From Azolla caroliniana (lineage: Eukaryota; Polypodiophyta), in contig JBHGNT010000015.1 of the NCBI GenBank assembly GCA_043228905.1, positions 15,624,001 through 15,688,000 on the forward strand: a DNA stretch of 64,000 nucleotides. Reading direction: 5' to 3'. Positions within the stretch are counted from its first letter, which is position 1. Each line of letters opens with the position of its first letter. The notes beneath the pieces are model-generated. The model searched no databases. It saw nothing but the letters and a program-made list of their open reading frames with translations, and was not told the origin of the DNA. Shown here piece by piece: positions 22,401 to 34,512 of this stretch. Position numbers and translations under genes: made by a program.

Positions 22401-23247
22401 TGCTTTCAGGTGAACTTCCAGAAAACACTTGGGTATGACGCTGCTCTATTCAAACAATGTGGGGTGCTCTTCTCACACGATGCATAATCAATGCTTACTT
22501 CCCATCATTGAGAATTTTTGTAGAGAGAGCATCTATCGATGAATGCAGAGAAAACCAAACGTATGATGGTCAAAAAGAAGCACATAGATTTTTATCCATA
22601 CCTCACTTATAATAGAGAAACCATGGAAGCTGTAAGCTTTATAGAATACTTTAGCATCGAATACATACATAGTCACGATGTTGACCTCGAGATGACTCAT
22701 TCGAGCAAACCTCATCTGCGCAGTCTGAGCTAATGATACGTTCGAGGATGAGGACATTTCACTCAAGTATTGATGGCCATGAAAATGCTTCCCACAGGCA
22801 GTGCCATGCACCAATTCTCTTAGCTGCATGTGTGTGTGTGCTCTACTTAACCATAGAAGAGATCGTGAAAACAATCACGGGCCGAATGTTGTCACATGCT
22901 CTTCACCAGCAGAGGAGACTATCCAATATGAAAATCATAGCTTAAATCTAATCAATGTAATAGTTCGTCGAGACAAAAAAAGATAAAAAGCAAGCATACA
23001 GATCACTACCAAATATCTACAGAGACTAAAGTCCCTTAAACAGGGGATCATTTAAGATCAGATGCATTCCACGGAGAAATCGAGATCCAATTCTTCTCGA
23101 CAGGGGTGATAACCTAGCACAGATTTCGACGGTATTGGGCGGAATCACGTCGACCAAAAAGTGAAGGGTTTCAGAAAGAAGCCACACCTGAGAGAGGGAG
23201 GCATCGCTAGAGACGCCCAGCACTTCCCTGGCGACAGAGATCCGCAT
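16984..23247 (-). CDS. Small DnaJ (J-domain) protein with C-terminal membrane segment
   Basis: Five exons on the minus strand: 23247-23188, 18106-18014, 17510-17480, 17253-17133 and 17038-16984. All introns are GT..AG, phases agree, and the total is 360 nt (119 aa). The J domain is split over exons 1-3. Exon 1 ends LGVSSDASLSQ, exon 2 reads VKAAYKKKALEKHPDR with the HPD motif that stimulates Hsp70 ATPase, and exon 3 reads VSEAYICLKA. Exon 4 gives GRSRLHYACSAMPFLFIIFG, a hydrophobic stretch that could cross a membrane; exon 5 ends SQNPFLP. There is no Gly/Phe or zinc-finger region, so this is a type III (class C) J protein and the client is unknown. An upstream in-frame ATG at 23322 would add 25 residues. 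Intron 1 (5.1 kb) holds two LINE fragments and a MITE, and its acceptor follows a purine-rich repeat. Expression of the intact transcript is inferred. Confidence 0.8.
18118..18172. repeat. (CT)n microsatellite beside the DnaJ exon 2 acceptor
   Basis: About 27 CT units. In the DnaJ transcript it reads as (GA)n ending about 12 nt before the AG acceptor of exon 2. It also marks the truncated 5' edge of the adjoining LINE fragment. Confidence 0.95.
18173..19436 (+). mobile_element. LINE fragment (RT 3' half to tail) in DnaJ intron 1
   Basis: It starts in the RT catalytic box with LLYADDVLFANTLGDAQKLM. It continues in changing frames with FKYQGLEVPSNHRWNE, WKEFENVQKYFLTKFLQVKK, MERVVEYMLKVQKS and, near 19050-19200, SYALQCETRRWG. 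It is the 3' half of an RT-encoding non-LTR element, 5'-truncated at the CT repeat, with many stops. It ends at a TATC repeat that looks like a tandem-repeat 3' tail. It lies antisense to the host gene. Confidence 0.8.
19437..19497. repeat. (TATC)n tail of the LINE fragment
   Basis: About 14 TATC units follow directly on the LINE 3' region. Short tandem-repeat tails instead of poly(A) are known for some LINE clades. Confidence 0.9.
19633..20230. mobile_element. hAT-like non-autonomous element rich in ACCGAACC motifs
   Basis: It begins TAGCAATGGCCACGGTTTC and ends with the inverse of TAGCAATGGGCACGATTCGG, giving terminal inverted repeats of about 20 bp with a few mismatches. The inside is made of AACCGAACC and its complement in many variants, with AT-rich filler and no coding frame. 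The flanks AACTTAAC and ATACTTAC are only loosely similar. Related copies lie at 43523, 53922 and 62718. Confidence 0.75.
20240..21560 (+). mobile_element. LINE fragment (endonuclease end to RT start) in DnaJ intron 1
   Basis: NSVIDYVLLSEGVLDCIYKF near 20290 matches the end of a LINE endonuclease domain. Downstream open pieces (20468-20683, 20768-21046) fit the EN-RT linker. The stretch VSTLLAKVFGCIMEL near 21200-21250 fits the RT N-terminus. Frame changes and stops occur throughout. It may be part of the same original insertion as 18173-19436, rearranged, or a separate copy. Confidence 0.6.
21561..23187. other. Rest of DnaJ intron 1
   Basis: No domain, splice-supported exon or repeat end was recognised. 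Some short open stretches (22131-22391, 22533-22874) show no family motif. Confidence 0.4.
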
Positions 23248-23508
23248 CAATCGGTTCAGAGAGAGTCGATGGCACAAGCAAACCACAGGAGGGGCATCAC
23301 AGACAGCTTCCTTCACCCCCACAGGGAACGGCAGAGTAGTTCTTCTTCTTTGTCTATGTCTGCAGACTGCCTCTGGTATGTATGTATGTATAATGTGAGA
23401 AAAAGAGAAGGTTTTCCGTATTCACAAGAATGCCCTCCTCCTTCTGCAGCTGCTGCTCTTTTGACAATTTCTTCTTATTCACCAGAATACCCTCCATCCC
23501 ACCTCCTC

Positions 23509-23514
<6 letters not shown>

Positions 23515-23544
<30 letters not shown>

Positions 23545-23546
23545 TG
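23515..23546. repeat. (TATG)n microsatellite
   Basis: Eight TATG units lie upstream of the DnaJ gene; a shorter TATG run sits at 23380-23391. Tyr/Val/Cys-rich peptides predicted here are artefacts. Confidence 0.9.
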
Positions 23547-23577
23547 TGTTATGTATGTATGGCCTCTCCTCCCCACC

Positions 23578-23915
23578 ACCATTACTAGTACTAGTACTAC
23601 TAGGAGTAGTACATAATAGGAGTAGAAACTACTAGTACAACTACAAGTACTAGTACTAGCAGCAGGAGCAGGAGGAGTAGCACTCACGGGGAGTTGCAAC
23701 TACTAGTACATGTACTAGTAGGAGTAGAAAGAATACTATCACACTGGAGGAGTAGCACTTACTGGGAGTTGCGACTACTAGTTCCTAACTACTAGTAGGA
23801 GTGGCTGATAGGAGTAAAAAGAATGCTATCACACAGGAGGAATTGCAACTGCTAGTTCCTGACTATTAGTACAAGTACTAGTAGGAGTGGCGAATAGGAG
23901 TAGAACAAATACTAC
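23578..23915. repeat. CTAGTA/ACTAGT-rich degenerate minisatellite
   Basis: The motifs ACTAGT, CTAGTACTAG and AGGAGTAG recur about every 10-70 bp, including two similar blocks of about 60 bp (GGAGTTGC(A/G)ACTACTAGT). ACTAGT is a palindrome, so the array is rich in small inverted repeats. It lies in the presumed promoter side of the DnaJ gene. Confidence 0.7.
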
Positions 23916-24000
23916 CATGTGCGATCGACTAATATGAGATGCCATGTGTAATCTCTCGACCCTAACTGGGTTCCCGCCTACACCAAACCATCTGGCAGAT

Positions 24001-24118
24001 TTGTGTAGGAAACTGAGGGGTAAATTTCATAGACTTTTAGTTTGTGTAGGAAATTGTGGGGTAATTTCATAGAGTTTTAGTTTGTCTACAAAGCTTGAGG
24101 GGTAATTTCATAAGAGTT
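24001..24118. repeat. Three imperfect 41-bp repeats
   Basis: The motif GAGGGGTAATTTCATAGAG and its variants recur three times at a spacing of about 41 bp, each followed by TTTTAGTTTG or a T run. Confidence 0.7.
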
Positions 24119-25190
24119 TTTTTACAAAACTGATTCTCTGTTTACCTCTTCCTTCTTCCTTTTTAATGACTTGTTTACAAGAGAGCTCTAAAATATCTAC
24201 CCACCTTGAATGTTCTTTATTTCCCATAACACCTCTAAGGAAGTTAGGTCTTAAGATTCCATTACCATAACAGCACTCTTCTTTAGATATCACATCTCAT
24301 TTCAAAGCATTTTGCTGGCAAGGTTCATTAACCAAAAGGACCAATCATTATACTATGAACCGACATAACTCAAGATGTAACACTCAAAACCTAATAATAT
24401 CAAGTTTTGCCTTAACACCGTGCATCAGATCATAACATCTTATTTTGAATTCTTTTTATTAGCATCACATAACAATGGCATGCATTGCTTCCCCGACTTG
24501 GTTTATGGAAAGTGAATTCTGGCATGCATTCCTTCCATAACTAGGATCAATAATTTTGTTCTATAAATTCTTTGCAAGATTGTGGTTGACATGGGTCACA
24601 AGGACCTACTCAGGATACATTAAAATCATTTACTCTTGTATTTTCATTTTCTTTATTCTCTCTGACTGGATGGCGCAAATTTCCTTGCTGCGAGAGACTA
24701 TCTCCAGAAATCCAACTCAAAAGGCGAGACTATTTCTTAAAGATTTAAAGCTCGCGTTACACATTACCATTAGGGGAGCATATACCTTTTTGCAAGCAAA
24801 TTATTAGTGTAACAAATGTCAAAACTAACAAAACCGATTTGTCAAAGAGCAGAAAACCAAATCAACTGTGAGTCGTGACATAAACAATCATGGTAGAATA
24901 GAAAGGACTCTTGAACACAAGGAAAACAGCAATCATCTTTGTGAAGAAGACCAAGCTTATAGAGAAGTCCAAATTTCCTTAGATCAAAATCCTCAAACTC
25001 AAAATAATGGAAAATGGAAAGTCCAATTCCAACCGTATAACCCAAATTTAATTATCATCCTACAACTACAGAAGATTCATCAAAACATCCAAAATTTTAT
25101 TCAACCATGTGAAGTGTTGAGCACATGCGAAGGCATTCGTTCCATGGAACTGTTTGCACAGCCGTGAATCCACCACACACACAATAACTT
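24119..25190. other. Intergenic spacer between DnaJ and RPL23
   Basis: This is AT-rich DNA downstream of RPL23. No gene or repeat ends were recognised, and short open stretches have no motifs. Confidence 0.4.
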
Positions 25191-27140
<1,950 letters not shown>

Positions 27141-27208
27141 GGCGGGCGGTGACGGAGATGTGCCACACTTCTTCTGCTTTCTGTTTCTGCTTCTGCTTCT
27201 GCTTCAGC

Positions 27209-27217
27209 AAACCCTAA
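27209..27217 (+). promoter_or_regulatory. Telo-box upstream of RPL23
   Basis: AAACCCTAA, the telo-box known in promoters and leaders of plant translation genes, lies 69 bp upstream of the start codon. A double copy (AAACCCTAAACCCTAA, 26996-27011) lies in intron 1. Confidence 0.6.
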
Positions 27218-27424
27218 ACACAAAAACGAAAGAGAGAGACAGAGAGAGACAGTTATGGGATATTTACAGAAATGACCCCTCTAGAGAGAGAGAATTATGG
27301 GATATTTACAAAAATGACCCCCCTCTCTCTCTCTCTCCATAGCCTTCCTATATGTACATGTAACATATTTTGAGCTAAAGTGCGACACCTCCAACACCAC
27401 CATACATTTCACGACTCTCCTCTA

Positions 27425-29340
27425 TTGATTCTTCCCTGCCTTCAGAGAACCTGACTATAGAACTCGCACACATCCTTCTCTCAGCCGCGATAAGTAGCTT
27501 CCCATCCACGATTTGGGCCCATCTCTGCTCTATATGAGCAAGTCTCTGGGTGGTGCGTCAAATGCCCAAGTAGCCTCTCTGATTGCTTCACCAGCACCAT
27601 TGGCGTAAAACAGGGTAGGCCCCCCTATCATCGACTCTTTTTGGGATCTACCTTCATGAGATCGCTGATTTTATTGCTCGTAAGGGAGGCAACGGAGTAG
27701 CCATTGGGGGCACGCAAGTTAGTCTCTTACTCTATGTTGACGACATATTTTTGCTCTCAGAGTCTGAACACGACCTACAAAAGCACCGTAATGCCCTAGA
27801 TGACTTTTGGCACACACTGAGGATTGGTGGTGAATCTAACAAAAACTAAAGCCCTTATCTTTCACGCATCGTCTCGAGTTAGGAGTAAGTGTCACCTACT
27901 ACTCTCTCATAAAGTAGTTGAGGTAGTTGGATTGTATGTATATATGGGAGTCACTTTTAGTGCTCGTTTAGGTCAATTCTCGATGACCCAAGCAACCAAA
28001 TATAGGCTAATGAGAAGGTATGCATCCCTCTCACTCTTAGAGAGACAATGCCACTAGGCATACTTTCAAGAGCCACAAACTAAGGGATGGCTCTTTGACT
28101 CGTTAGTGACCCCTTCACTCATGTATGCATAAGTAGTATGGGCTCCAGGTCTACCGTCCTTCATGTGGACACAATTAGAGAGACCTTTGCTGATGATGTT
28201 ATCACGTCAACTCCGAAGCAAATCGACAGTACCACGTGACATTATTAGAGCGGAGTTCAATATGCCCCCAATGTTAGTAGAAGCACTATTCCAATTGGTA
28301 GTTTTTCTTCATGGGATACATAGCCAACCGCAAAATAGGATATCCCGTTATGCTTTTGAGGCATCCCGATCCCTATATGAGTTCGGAGATAGTAGCTCTT
28401 GGTATAGAATTGTAGTGCATTGGTTACTTGCAAATGGCATAGACATTAATAACCTGCCACCCCTTAAAGTACAACCATGGGACTGATCAAACTTTAATCT
28501 CTCGTGAGGACCATAATAAAGTAATACGCCAAGAAATCAGGCAAATTTATACATGATATAAATGGATCATCCCACGAGAGCCACTCCCATCTAAAATGTT
28601 GTACTATAAGGAACACTTCATGCACTTCTCTAAGCTAGGTTTTGTTACACAACAAAAATATCTAGATACATTCTTGACTAATGCACTAAGGGTGGCCATT
28701 GGACAACTTAGGATATCATCTCACCAACTTGAGATTGAGAATGGTCGTACTAACGGAGTCCCTAGAGAGGAAAGGTTATGTAGGTTATGTTACATAGAGA
28801 TAGAGGATGAGTATCACTTTACATGCAAGTGTCCAACTTATGCCGAGATAAGGGCGAAATACCAAGACATACTGGGACCCTCTCCCACCCTCTCCAAACT
28901 ATTAGATACCTCGGATATAACGAGACTAGGTAGGTATATCTTAGAGCTAAAACAACATAGGGAGGAAAAACTACAAAATGTTAACCATAATCATTTTAAT
29001 ATTCACCAACATGTAACTAATACAATTTTTCAAGAACAAGGGGAGACGATGAATGTGGACACACCTACACCACTCGGTCTCTCTCTTCGGGAAGCAGAAA
29101 TGCAAAGCACAACCAAACGCCCTCAGATGTCGAGCTTCAAAGCAACTCGACGTGGAGTAGAAACAATTAAGAAGATAAGGGAACGTGAGCTACGCCGCCT
29201 AGCAATTATGGTTGTGGTATCTTTTACATTGGGACCACGGGTCACCCCCACATTGAAACCCTTTGACCTCCCAATTCTTTTCGAGAGACTTGGATGGAAA
29301 TGAAACTAGGCCTAGTATAAAGTCATTTCCTTATAGAACA
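27425..29340 (+). mobile_element. LINE 3' half (RT to zinc-knuckle tail)
   Basis: RT pieces in several frames: STIWAHLCSI and FTSTIGVKQG (27500-27615), LLYVDDIFLLSESEHDLQKH with the catalytic YVDD (27727-27795), and LTKTKALIFHASSRVRSK (27835-27885). Thumb-like helices follow (28163-28486). An open 235-codon frame (28596-29303) carries CRLCYIEIEDEYHFTCKC, the C-x2-C-x(n)-H-x4-C tail. It is 5'-truncated about 300 bp upstream of the RPL23 start codon, and its 3' end is cut by the copia C LTR. The element is inactive. Confidence 0.8.
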
Positions 29341-29825
29341 TGTTTTTTCATACGCTTATACCAAAGAGACGACACAAGATGTTTACATGGAAAACCCTAA
29401 TAGGGCAAAACCACGGGAGCCCATAGTCTCCAACCATCACTACAAGAGGAGAGGGTACAATATGAGACTCAGAGGCAACAACCTCAAGCTCTATATCTTC
29501 GCCAACCGACGGTTACAACAGAAACTTATTCAGCTTCTCTTCCCTCTCTCTATATATATACAACAATGATACAACCACACACACACACACATATACATGG
29601 AGATTGCCCTAGGTCATATTTATACTTATATGACTTTAGGACTATTTACAAATATAGCCTTTACAGGCACACCTGAAACATATTTATAGATATGTCCCTA
29701 GATCCGGTTAACACCGGATCCATTCGGATACCTTCCGGTCCGGTCCGGTTCCTTCCTTTGGCACGTCCGATTCGGCTCCTCCAGTTCTCATCCATATCCA
29801 ATCCGGAGGGACCGAATTCCCAACA
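29341..29825 (-). repeat. 3' LTR of copia C
   Basis: It matches 35331-35793 closely (shared blocks such as TTTACATGGAAAACCCTAAT and GCAACAACCT) and both copies end in CCCAACA. It lacks the outer about 60 bp of the right copy (35273-35330) and has about 20 extra bp near 29785. Confidence 0.85.
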
Positions 29826-29835
29826 AAGTCGCCCT

Positions 29836-31330
29836 TCACTCCGGCATAGGATTTCTCGTTAGTTCGATCTGTCTCCGACACGTGTCCAGTTTGTCGGCTG
29901 ACAACACCTTGGTCAGCATATAAGACCCGTTCTTCTCCGTGTGGATCTTCGTAAGCACGAAATCTTGATCTTCTACCTTCTCTCGGAGCCAGTGATATCT
30001 TCTATGGATGTGCTTGGTCCGGGAATGGTAGGCTTGCATTCTTTGCAAGGTGGATGGCACTTTTGCTATCGCAATAGAGTCGGCATTCCTCCTGTTGGAT
30101 CCTTTACTCCCCGATGAAGTTCTTCATCCAAATTACTTCCTTGCTCGCTTCCACGGCTGCCATGTACTCCGCTTCCGTTGTTGACAGTGCAACGGACTTC
30201 TGCATCCTCGACTGCCACGATACAGCTCCCCCTACATATGTCATGGCATATCCAGATGTGGATGGGTTGGTATCCACATCAGCTGACATATCCGAATCTG
30301 TAAAGCCTTCCAGTTCAGGGTTACCTGAGCTGAATCAGAGGCCCATACTCGAGGTGCCTTTCAAGTACCAGAGTATCCACTTGACCGCGGTCCAATGTTC
30401 TCTTCCCGGATTGCTCATGAACCGGCTGACCACTCTGACAACAAATTTGATATCTGGTCGGGTACACACCATTGCGTACATCAAGCTTCCAATGACAAAG
30501 GCATATGGTATCTTCATCATGTCTGATTTCTCTACCTTTGTCTTCGGACTCTGCTTTCCGAACAACTTGCAGTTTGTCGGAAGTGTCGACCCGACCGGCT
30601 TCATATCCGACATGTTGAACCGTTGGAGCACCTTTATCACGTACTTCTCTTGTGACAGCCACAATAGCTTCTTCGTCCAGTCTCGGGTTATATGCATCCC
30701 CAATATCTGTCTTGCCGGACCCAAGTCTTTCATTGAGAAGGTCTGATTCAAGGCCTTCTTCAGCATCCCGATTTTGGTTCAGTTCGGTCCGACGATCAAC
30801 ATGTCATCCACATACATTAGGAGTATCAGGAAGTCTCCGCCGTTGAATTTCTTCACAAACACGTAGTGATCGGCTTGCGTCTTGTGCTACCCTTGGTCGG
30901 TGATGAAGGAATCGAACTTCCGGTACCATTGCTAGGGAGCTTGCTTTAGTCCGTATAGGCTCTTCTTCAACTGGCACACCAAGTGCTCCTTCCCTTTCTT
31001 CTCAAATCCTTCCGATTGTTGCATGTAGATGTCTTCTTCGAGGTCGCCATGTAGGAATGCCATCTTCACGTCCAATTGCTTTACCTTGAGGTCCAGGCTT
31101 GCCGTAATGGTCAACACCGTCCGGATGGAGGTCATCTTTACTACCAAGGCAAAGATCTCGTTGAAATCCACTCCTTTTTTCTGTTGAAACCCCTTTGCCA
31201 TGATCCGAGCGTTGTACCTTGGTGGATTTCCAGTGTCTCCCGGTTTCAACTTGTACACCCCCTTGTTCCAGAGTGCTCTCTTTCCTTTCGGCAACTCCGT
31301 CAGTTCATATGCGTGGTTCTAATGTAGGGA
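29836..31330 (-). pseudogene. Copia C reverse transcriptase and RNase H
   Basis: RT opens with GVYKLKPG, YNARIMAKGFQQKKGVDFNE and LDVKMAFLHGDLEEDIYM (31260-31000). It continues with the catalytic YVDDM (about 30805) and IGSLMYAMVCTRPDI (30480 region). RNase H has YVGGAVSWQSRMQKSVALST and TEAEYMAAVEASKEVIWMKN (30240-30110). In-frame stops at about 30932 and about 30100 and a frameshift near 30330 are seen. A later frame (30060-29836) runs to the polypurine region before the 3' LTR. Confidence 0.9.
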
Positions 31331-31689
31331 ATCCATCTCGTCCTGCATGGCACTTAACCACTTGCAATTGTGGATGTCTTTCTTTTCTTCTTCGAAGCTT
31401 TCCGGCTCCCCTTTATCGGTTAGCAACACATGCTCTACATCTGGAAATCTCTGGGGGGCTCTTCTCTCTATGAGAGAATATCTTCTTCCTTGGTTCTCGA
31501 CTACTAGTTCCTCCGTTTGTTCTTCATCCGAATCTGATTCAGGGTCTTATCCAGTTCCGGTGTCATGATCTTCTTTTTCTTCAATCTATTCGGTCTCTTG
31601 TCTGACTTTGGCCGATTCTTCGAGTGTTATCTGACTTTCGGCTGGATGGGTCTCGTTGGTCGATCCAAACTATGCTATCTTTTTCTTCG

Positions 31690-32337
31690 ACTCCTAGTCG
31701 GCAATACTCTTGTCTTCCATGAAGACTATGTCCCGACTCTGGAACACCTTCTTATCAACCAAATCCCACACTCGGTATCCAAACTCATCATCACCGTATC
31801 CAAGGAATATGCATGGTCGGGACTCCGGATCCAACTTTGCTCTCTTGTCCTTTACAACATGCACATAGGCGAGACAACCAAAAACCTTCAGATGCTGGTA
31901 AGACACGTCTTTACTGGTCCATACCCTCTGTGGTGTGTCTCCTTCCAAGGGTGTTGAAGGTGATATGTTAATCATGTACGTCGTCGTCATCAACTCCCCA
32001 GTCCAGAACGTCTTGGACAACTTTGCATGTGCTAGTATGCTTCAAACTCTCTCCATTCTAGTCCGGTTCATTTGTTCAACCAGTCCGTTCAGTTCCGATG
32101 TCTTCAACATGGTGAATTCGAGCCGGATCCCCTTCGATTGGCAGTGCTCCTCGAACTGCCCCCAATATTCGCCTTCGTTATCTAGTCAAACTACCTTTAG
32201 CTTGCGATCGGTTTCCCTTTCCACTCTCGCATGGAAGTCCTTGAAGACGAAGAGCACTTGGTCCTTCCTCTTCAACAGTGAGACCCACAACTTCCGGTTG
32301 TGGTCGTCTATGAACGTCACGAAGTACTGCGATCCAA
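31690..32337 (-). pseudogene. Copia C integrase core and C-terminus
   Basis: It contains YFVTFIDDHNRKLWVS (first catalytic Asp region), VFKDFHARVERETDRKLK, then FWTGELMTTTYMINISPS, LKVFGCLAYVHV and CIFLGYGDDEFGYRVWD (C-terminal signature). A stop near 32187 and frame changes around 32100 separate the parts. Confidence 0.85.
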
Positions 32338-33101
32338 TGTCGTGAAGATTTTCGGCAATGGTGTGAAAATCACATAAAACGTACAAAATCGAGTATGAAT
32401 CACATAAAACAATAATAGTGAAGATAACATTTTAAATAAGTTTAATATCTAAGTACAAAATGATGGAGGACTTCAAGAGCTTTAGAATGCACTTTACTAC
32501 ACGAGAAATGGATAACTAGATGTCAAGATATGAGGGTATAAAGTTTGTGAAAGGAAAAGAGAAAACTGTGAGATATCCCACATAGGCACGACAAATACGG
32601 CTCTCATCATATATAAGGTAGAGCAAAAGCTATTATCTTTGTGTCTATGTGAGGAGCACACATGTTCCGGAGACTTGGGCAGTTCAAGCCAACGTGGCAA
32701 CGTGAGACCCAAGAGATGGACGGTGGTGTTACCCATGTAGGACACTCCATTTGGAGACTTGGGCAGTTGCATTGAGAACCAACGTGGGACCCAAGAGATA
32801 GACGGTAAGAGTGATGTATGAAAAGGATCCATGTATGAACTAAGAAATTAATGAGAAGAAAAGTCATTGATGATATATCTTGTTTCTTAAATCAAGAGTT
32901 AAAATCTTAATCTCAATATCTCTCTCTTTGCCATATGAATCTTTCTCAATCTAAGTCAAGCGTTTAATCTTAATCTCTTTCTCTCTCTCAATCTATCCTA
33001 AATACTTTCTCACTAAGCTTGGTGCGAACTTCGATCCTTCCAGTCCAGAACCCCGGCGGTTCCGCCTCGCGATCCGCGCCTAGTGACGGATCTTCACGAC
33101 A
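32338..33101 (-). mobile_element. 764-bp insert in copia C integrase with 12-bp inverted ends
   Basis: The ends are TGTCGTGAAGAT (32338-32349) and its exact inverse (33090-33101). Integrase similarity stops on one side (TKSHAG) and resumes on the other (GSQYFVTFIDDHNRKLWV), so this is a true insertion. No reading frame has a recognisable product. The TG..CA ends suit a solo LTR, while the long inverted ends suit a small TIR element. The 5-bp flanks TCCAA and CCGGC do not match. Confidence 0.65.
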
Positions 33102-33780
33102 CCGGCATGTGACTTCGTGTCCACTTGACACATATCGGTATGCACCAGCTCCAATGGTGCATTCCGTCTCATCGGTGTTCTTGACCGGAAGGAGGTTCGG
33201 TTTTGCTTGCCGGCCAAGCAATCGGTGCACTTCTCAAGATGCACATCTTTCACATCCAGAATGAGGTTATCTTCGGCAAGTCTTCTCATCCCCGTCTAGC
33301 TCATATGGCACAGTCTCTTGTGCCACAACACATCGGCAGCGTCAGACGCTATGTTCACTTCTTCCCGGCATATCCGGGCATGCATTAGGTACAATGTGTT
33401 GATCTTCCGGGCTCGAGCCACAATCAAGCTCCCTTTGTTGAACGTCATGACTCTGTTCCAGATGCTACCCGTGTAGCCTTCATCATCTAGCCGACCGGCT
33501 AATATCAGGTTCAATCAAACCTTCGGAACATGTCGAACATCCTTCAGCAAAAACTTGCATCTGGTTGATGTCGTCAACAACACATCTCCTATGCTAACAA
33601 TTCGGCATGTACCTTCATTCCCCATCCGGACACAGTAGTGATCTCCGGTTGTGTAGGATGAGAAGCATTTCCAATTCGGTGTCATTGGAACGATGCTCCG
33701 GAATCGACAACCCACGTTGCCTCGTCGTTGACAAGGTTTAACTCATTCTCCTTGGTGATGAGCAACGATTCTTCTTCACT
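33102..33780 (-). pseudogene. Copia C protease and GAG-pre-integrase
   Basis: The protease has WVVDSGASFHLTP-type sequence, with the D-S-G catalytic triplet intact (about 33725-33690). Next come LLKDVRHVPKV, AGRLDDEGYTGSIWN, VLWHKRLCHMS and the His/Cys region HLEKCTDCLAGKQ (integrase zinc-binding, 33240-33200), ending in LELVHTDMC. Stops at about 33514 and about 33295 break it. The 764-bp insert then interrupts the integrase core. Confidence 0.85.
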
Positions 33781-33815
33781 TATCGCAATCGGCGACATTC
33801 CTTTCCGATCCGGAC

Positions 33816-34512
33816 TGACGGGAACTCAAGGCTCCTTATGTCCGACGCTCGGCCACAACCGAGATTCTTTTCATACACAGAAAACGGGAAACAAATGCAC
33901 GACACAAAAGGAGAGGAAAAGTAGACAGGATGTTTACGTGGAAAACCCAAACTGAGGGAAAAACCACGGCAGCCCACAGGCTGCAAACTATCACTATATT
34001 GGAATGTACAAACAGTGAGTTCACGGAGGCAACGACCTCGTGCTCACGATCTTCGCCACAGGCGGCGGTTACAACAGAGGCAACGACCTCGTTCTCTCTC
34101 TCACTCAACCTGTACACAGTTACACGCTCTCTCTTCTTGCACCAACAAGAAAATGACAACAACAACTAAAAGTTTGCCCTAAGTCATATTTATACTAATA
34201 TGACTTTTCGGCTATTTACAAATGTAGCCACGATGGACTATCAGAAACATATTTACCAATATGTCTCTTCATCCGGTTCATACCGGGTCTGCACCATCCG
34301 GCTCTCCGTAGCCGGGTACTCTTCATCCGGTTCATACCGGGTCTGCACCATCCGGCTCTCCGTAGCCGGGTACTCCACATCCGGTTCTCACCGGGTCTGC
34401 ACCATCCGGCTCTCCGTAGCCGGGTACTCCTCTTCCGGTTTCGGCCTCGACCGAGATTGTTCGTCGGCACTGTTCTTCTTCCTTCCCATCCAGAGGGACC
34501 TATCTCCCAACA
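33816..34512 (-). mobile_element. Solo LTR inside copia C
   Basis: This 697-bp block has TG (33816) and CA (34512) ends and perfect 5-bp flanks CGGAC (33811-33815 and 34513-34517). It resembles the copia C LTR in several blocks (TTTACGTGGAAAACCC, GTCATATTTATACT, TATTTACCAATATGTC), so it comes from a related family. It contains three 54-bp tandem repeats. It interrupts the copia C frame between gag and protease. There is no internal region, as expected after LTR-LTR recombination. Confidence 0.9.
34267..34432. repeat. Three 54-55-bp tandem repeats in the solo LTR
   Basis: Units begin near 34270, 34324 and 34379 with ATCCGGTTC(A/T) and contain GGGTCTGCACCATCCGG and CTCCGTAGCCGGGTACT. The units are almost identical. 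The Arg-rich repeat peptides predicted here are artefacts. Confidence 0.95.

Noticed and set aside
27505-27517. TGGGCCC, a site II-like motif near RPL23
   Set aside because: It lies inside the LINE RT coding remnant (IWAHLCSI region), so it is better explained by the transposon than as a promoter element.
30114-30746. 210-codon + strand frame
   Set aside because: It lies antisense to copia C RT and RNase H, which have clear family motifs on the minus strand.
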